Of a stretch of 15,044 bases of DNA, positions 14,415 through 15,044 are shown in pieces. Position numbers and translations under genes: made by a program. The notes beneath the pieces were generated by a model. It saw nothing but the letters and a program-made list of their open reading frames with translations. It was not told where the DNA came from and searched no databases. Origin of the DNA: an uncultured Alphaproteobacteria bacterium (lineage in GTDB: Bacteria > Pseudomonadota > Alphaproteobacteria > Rhizobiales > Hyphomicrobiaceae); assembly GCA_937950105.1 (NCBI GenBank), contig CALFEM010000065.1, forward strand, positions 1 through 15,044. The letters are read 5' to 3'. Each line of letters opens with the position of its first letter. Position 1 is the first letter of the stretch.

Positions 14415-15044
14415 ATGGCGGTGATGGCGCAGTCCGCGGCGGGCATCGCCGCGATTCTTCTATTCGTCTGGCTGATTTCGGAAGATCGCAAAGAGCTCGG
14501 CACGCGCCGGGCGCTCACCATCATCGCCGGTACGCTGGCCTTGCAGTTGACGTTGGCCCTGGCGCTGCTGAAACTTCCGGGAATGCGCGAGGCCTTCGCG
14601 CTGCTGGGCGACGGCGTCATGGCACTGCAGCGGGCCACGGAAGAAGGCGCGCGGCTGGTGTTCGGCTATCTTGCGGGCGGGCCGGCGCCGTTCGAGCGGC
14701 CGGCGCCGCAGCATGATTTCATCATTGCCTTTCGCGTGCTGCCGATCATCCTGGTGCTCAGCGCGCTGGTGCGGCTGCTCTACTATTGGGGCGTGCTGCA
14801 GCGGGTGGTGCGAGCGTTCGCTTTCGTATTGCGCCGGCTGATCGGCATCGGTGGGCCGCTGGCGACGGTGTCGGCGGCATCGCTGTTCCTCGGCCTCGTC
14901 GAGGCGCCGCTGCTGATCCGGCCGTATCTCGCGAGCCTCGGGCGTGGCGCGCTGTTCGCGATGATGGTGGTGGTGATGTCGACCATCGCCGGCACCGTGA
15001 TGGCGCTGTACGCCTCGCTGCTGGCGCCCGCGCTTCCGGGTGCG
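14415..15044 (+). CDS. NupC-type concentrative nucleoside transporter (partial)
   Basis: The first 210 residues of a membrane protein that continues past the window edge. Family features are the N-terminal hydrophobic helices (about 7-21, 32-53), a conserved segment LPIILVLSALVRLLYYWGVL (about 109-128), and LFLGLVEAPLLIRPYL (about 157-172), then a further hydrophobic stretch with ST-AGTVMALYA. Members of this CNT family import nucleosides coupled to Na+ or H+. In the nucleobase-contact motif, usually GQTEAP, the Gln and Thr are replaced by Leu161 and Val162 while Glu163 is kept, so substrate choice may differ. ATG 14415 is chosen; ATG 14424 is an alternative and neither has a strong ribosome site. 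It starts 119 nt after yacG. Confidence 0.9.
   Translation, partial: MAVMAQSAAGIAAILLFVWLISEDRKELGTRRALTIIAGTLALQLTLALALLKLPGMREAFALLGDGVMALQRATEEGARLVFGYLAGGPAPFERPAPQHDFIIAFRVLPIILVLSALVRLLYYWGVLQRVVRAFAFVLRRLIGIGGPLATVSAASLFLGLVEAPLLIRPYLASLGRGALFAMMVVVMSTIAGTVMALYASLLAPALPGA

Overview
The window is GC-rich and looks chromosomal, from an alphaproteobacterium and most likely the Hyphomicrobiales (Rhizobiales). The support is gene content and order: murA, a DUF2948 gene, hisD, a UPF0262 gene, then maf, yacG and a NupC-type transporter. DUF2948 and UPF0262 proteins are typical of Alphaproteobacteria. No genus can be named from this alone.

Layout. (1) 1-502, minus strand: a tRNA-Thr(GGT) gene split by a 271-nt group I intron between anticodon base 36 and base 37. 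About 100 bp upstream of it lies a second, partial copy of the tRNA 5' half, and between the two a 12-bp tandem repeat. (2) 853-5448, plus strand: a small conserved-looking ORF, murA, DUF2948, hisD and UPF0262, a cell-wall/histidine housekeeping row. It is interrupted after murA by a run of 10 G, a palindromic repeat element and a small minus-strand ORF. (3) 5449-13000: a signalling block holding a six-PAS membrane hybrid histidine kinase on the plus strand and, on the minus strand, a Crp/Fnr-type regulator, a membrane class III adenylate cyclase and an OmpR-type response regulator. (4) 13294-15044, plus strand: maf, yacG and the start of a concentrative nucleoside transporter that runs off the window.

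How the parts may work together. The cyclase can make cAMP and the neighbouring Crp-like protein keeps a cAMP-cassette-like motif, so they form a plausible local synthesis/response pair. The hybrid kinase and the OmpR regulator are tail to tail with overlapping ends and may be partners, although the kinase also carries its own receiver domain. The signalling block sits where related genomes, from memory, carry a low-molecular-weight phosphatase and infA between the UPF0262 gene and maf.

The most unusual item is the intron-bearing tRNA-Thr. Its splice-site pairing (P1), possible P10, P3, P4, P7 and P8 helices can all be drawn from the sequence. I do not know of a described group I intron in tRNA-Thr(GGU). 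A second candidate is a two-tier hairpin that encloses the ribosome binding site and TTG start of the hybrid kinase.
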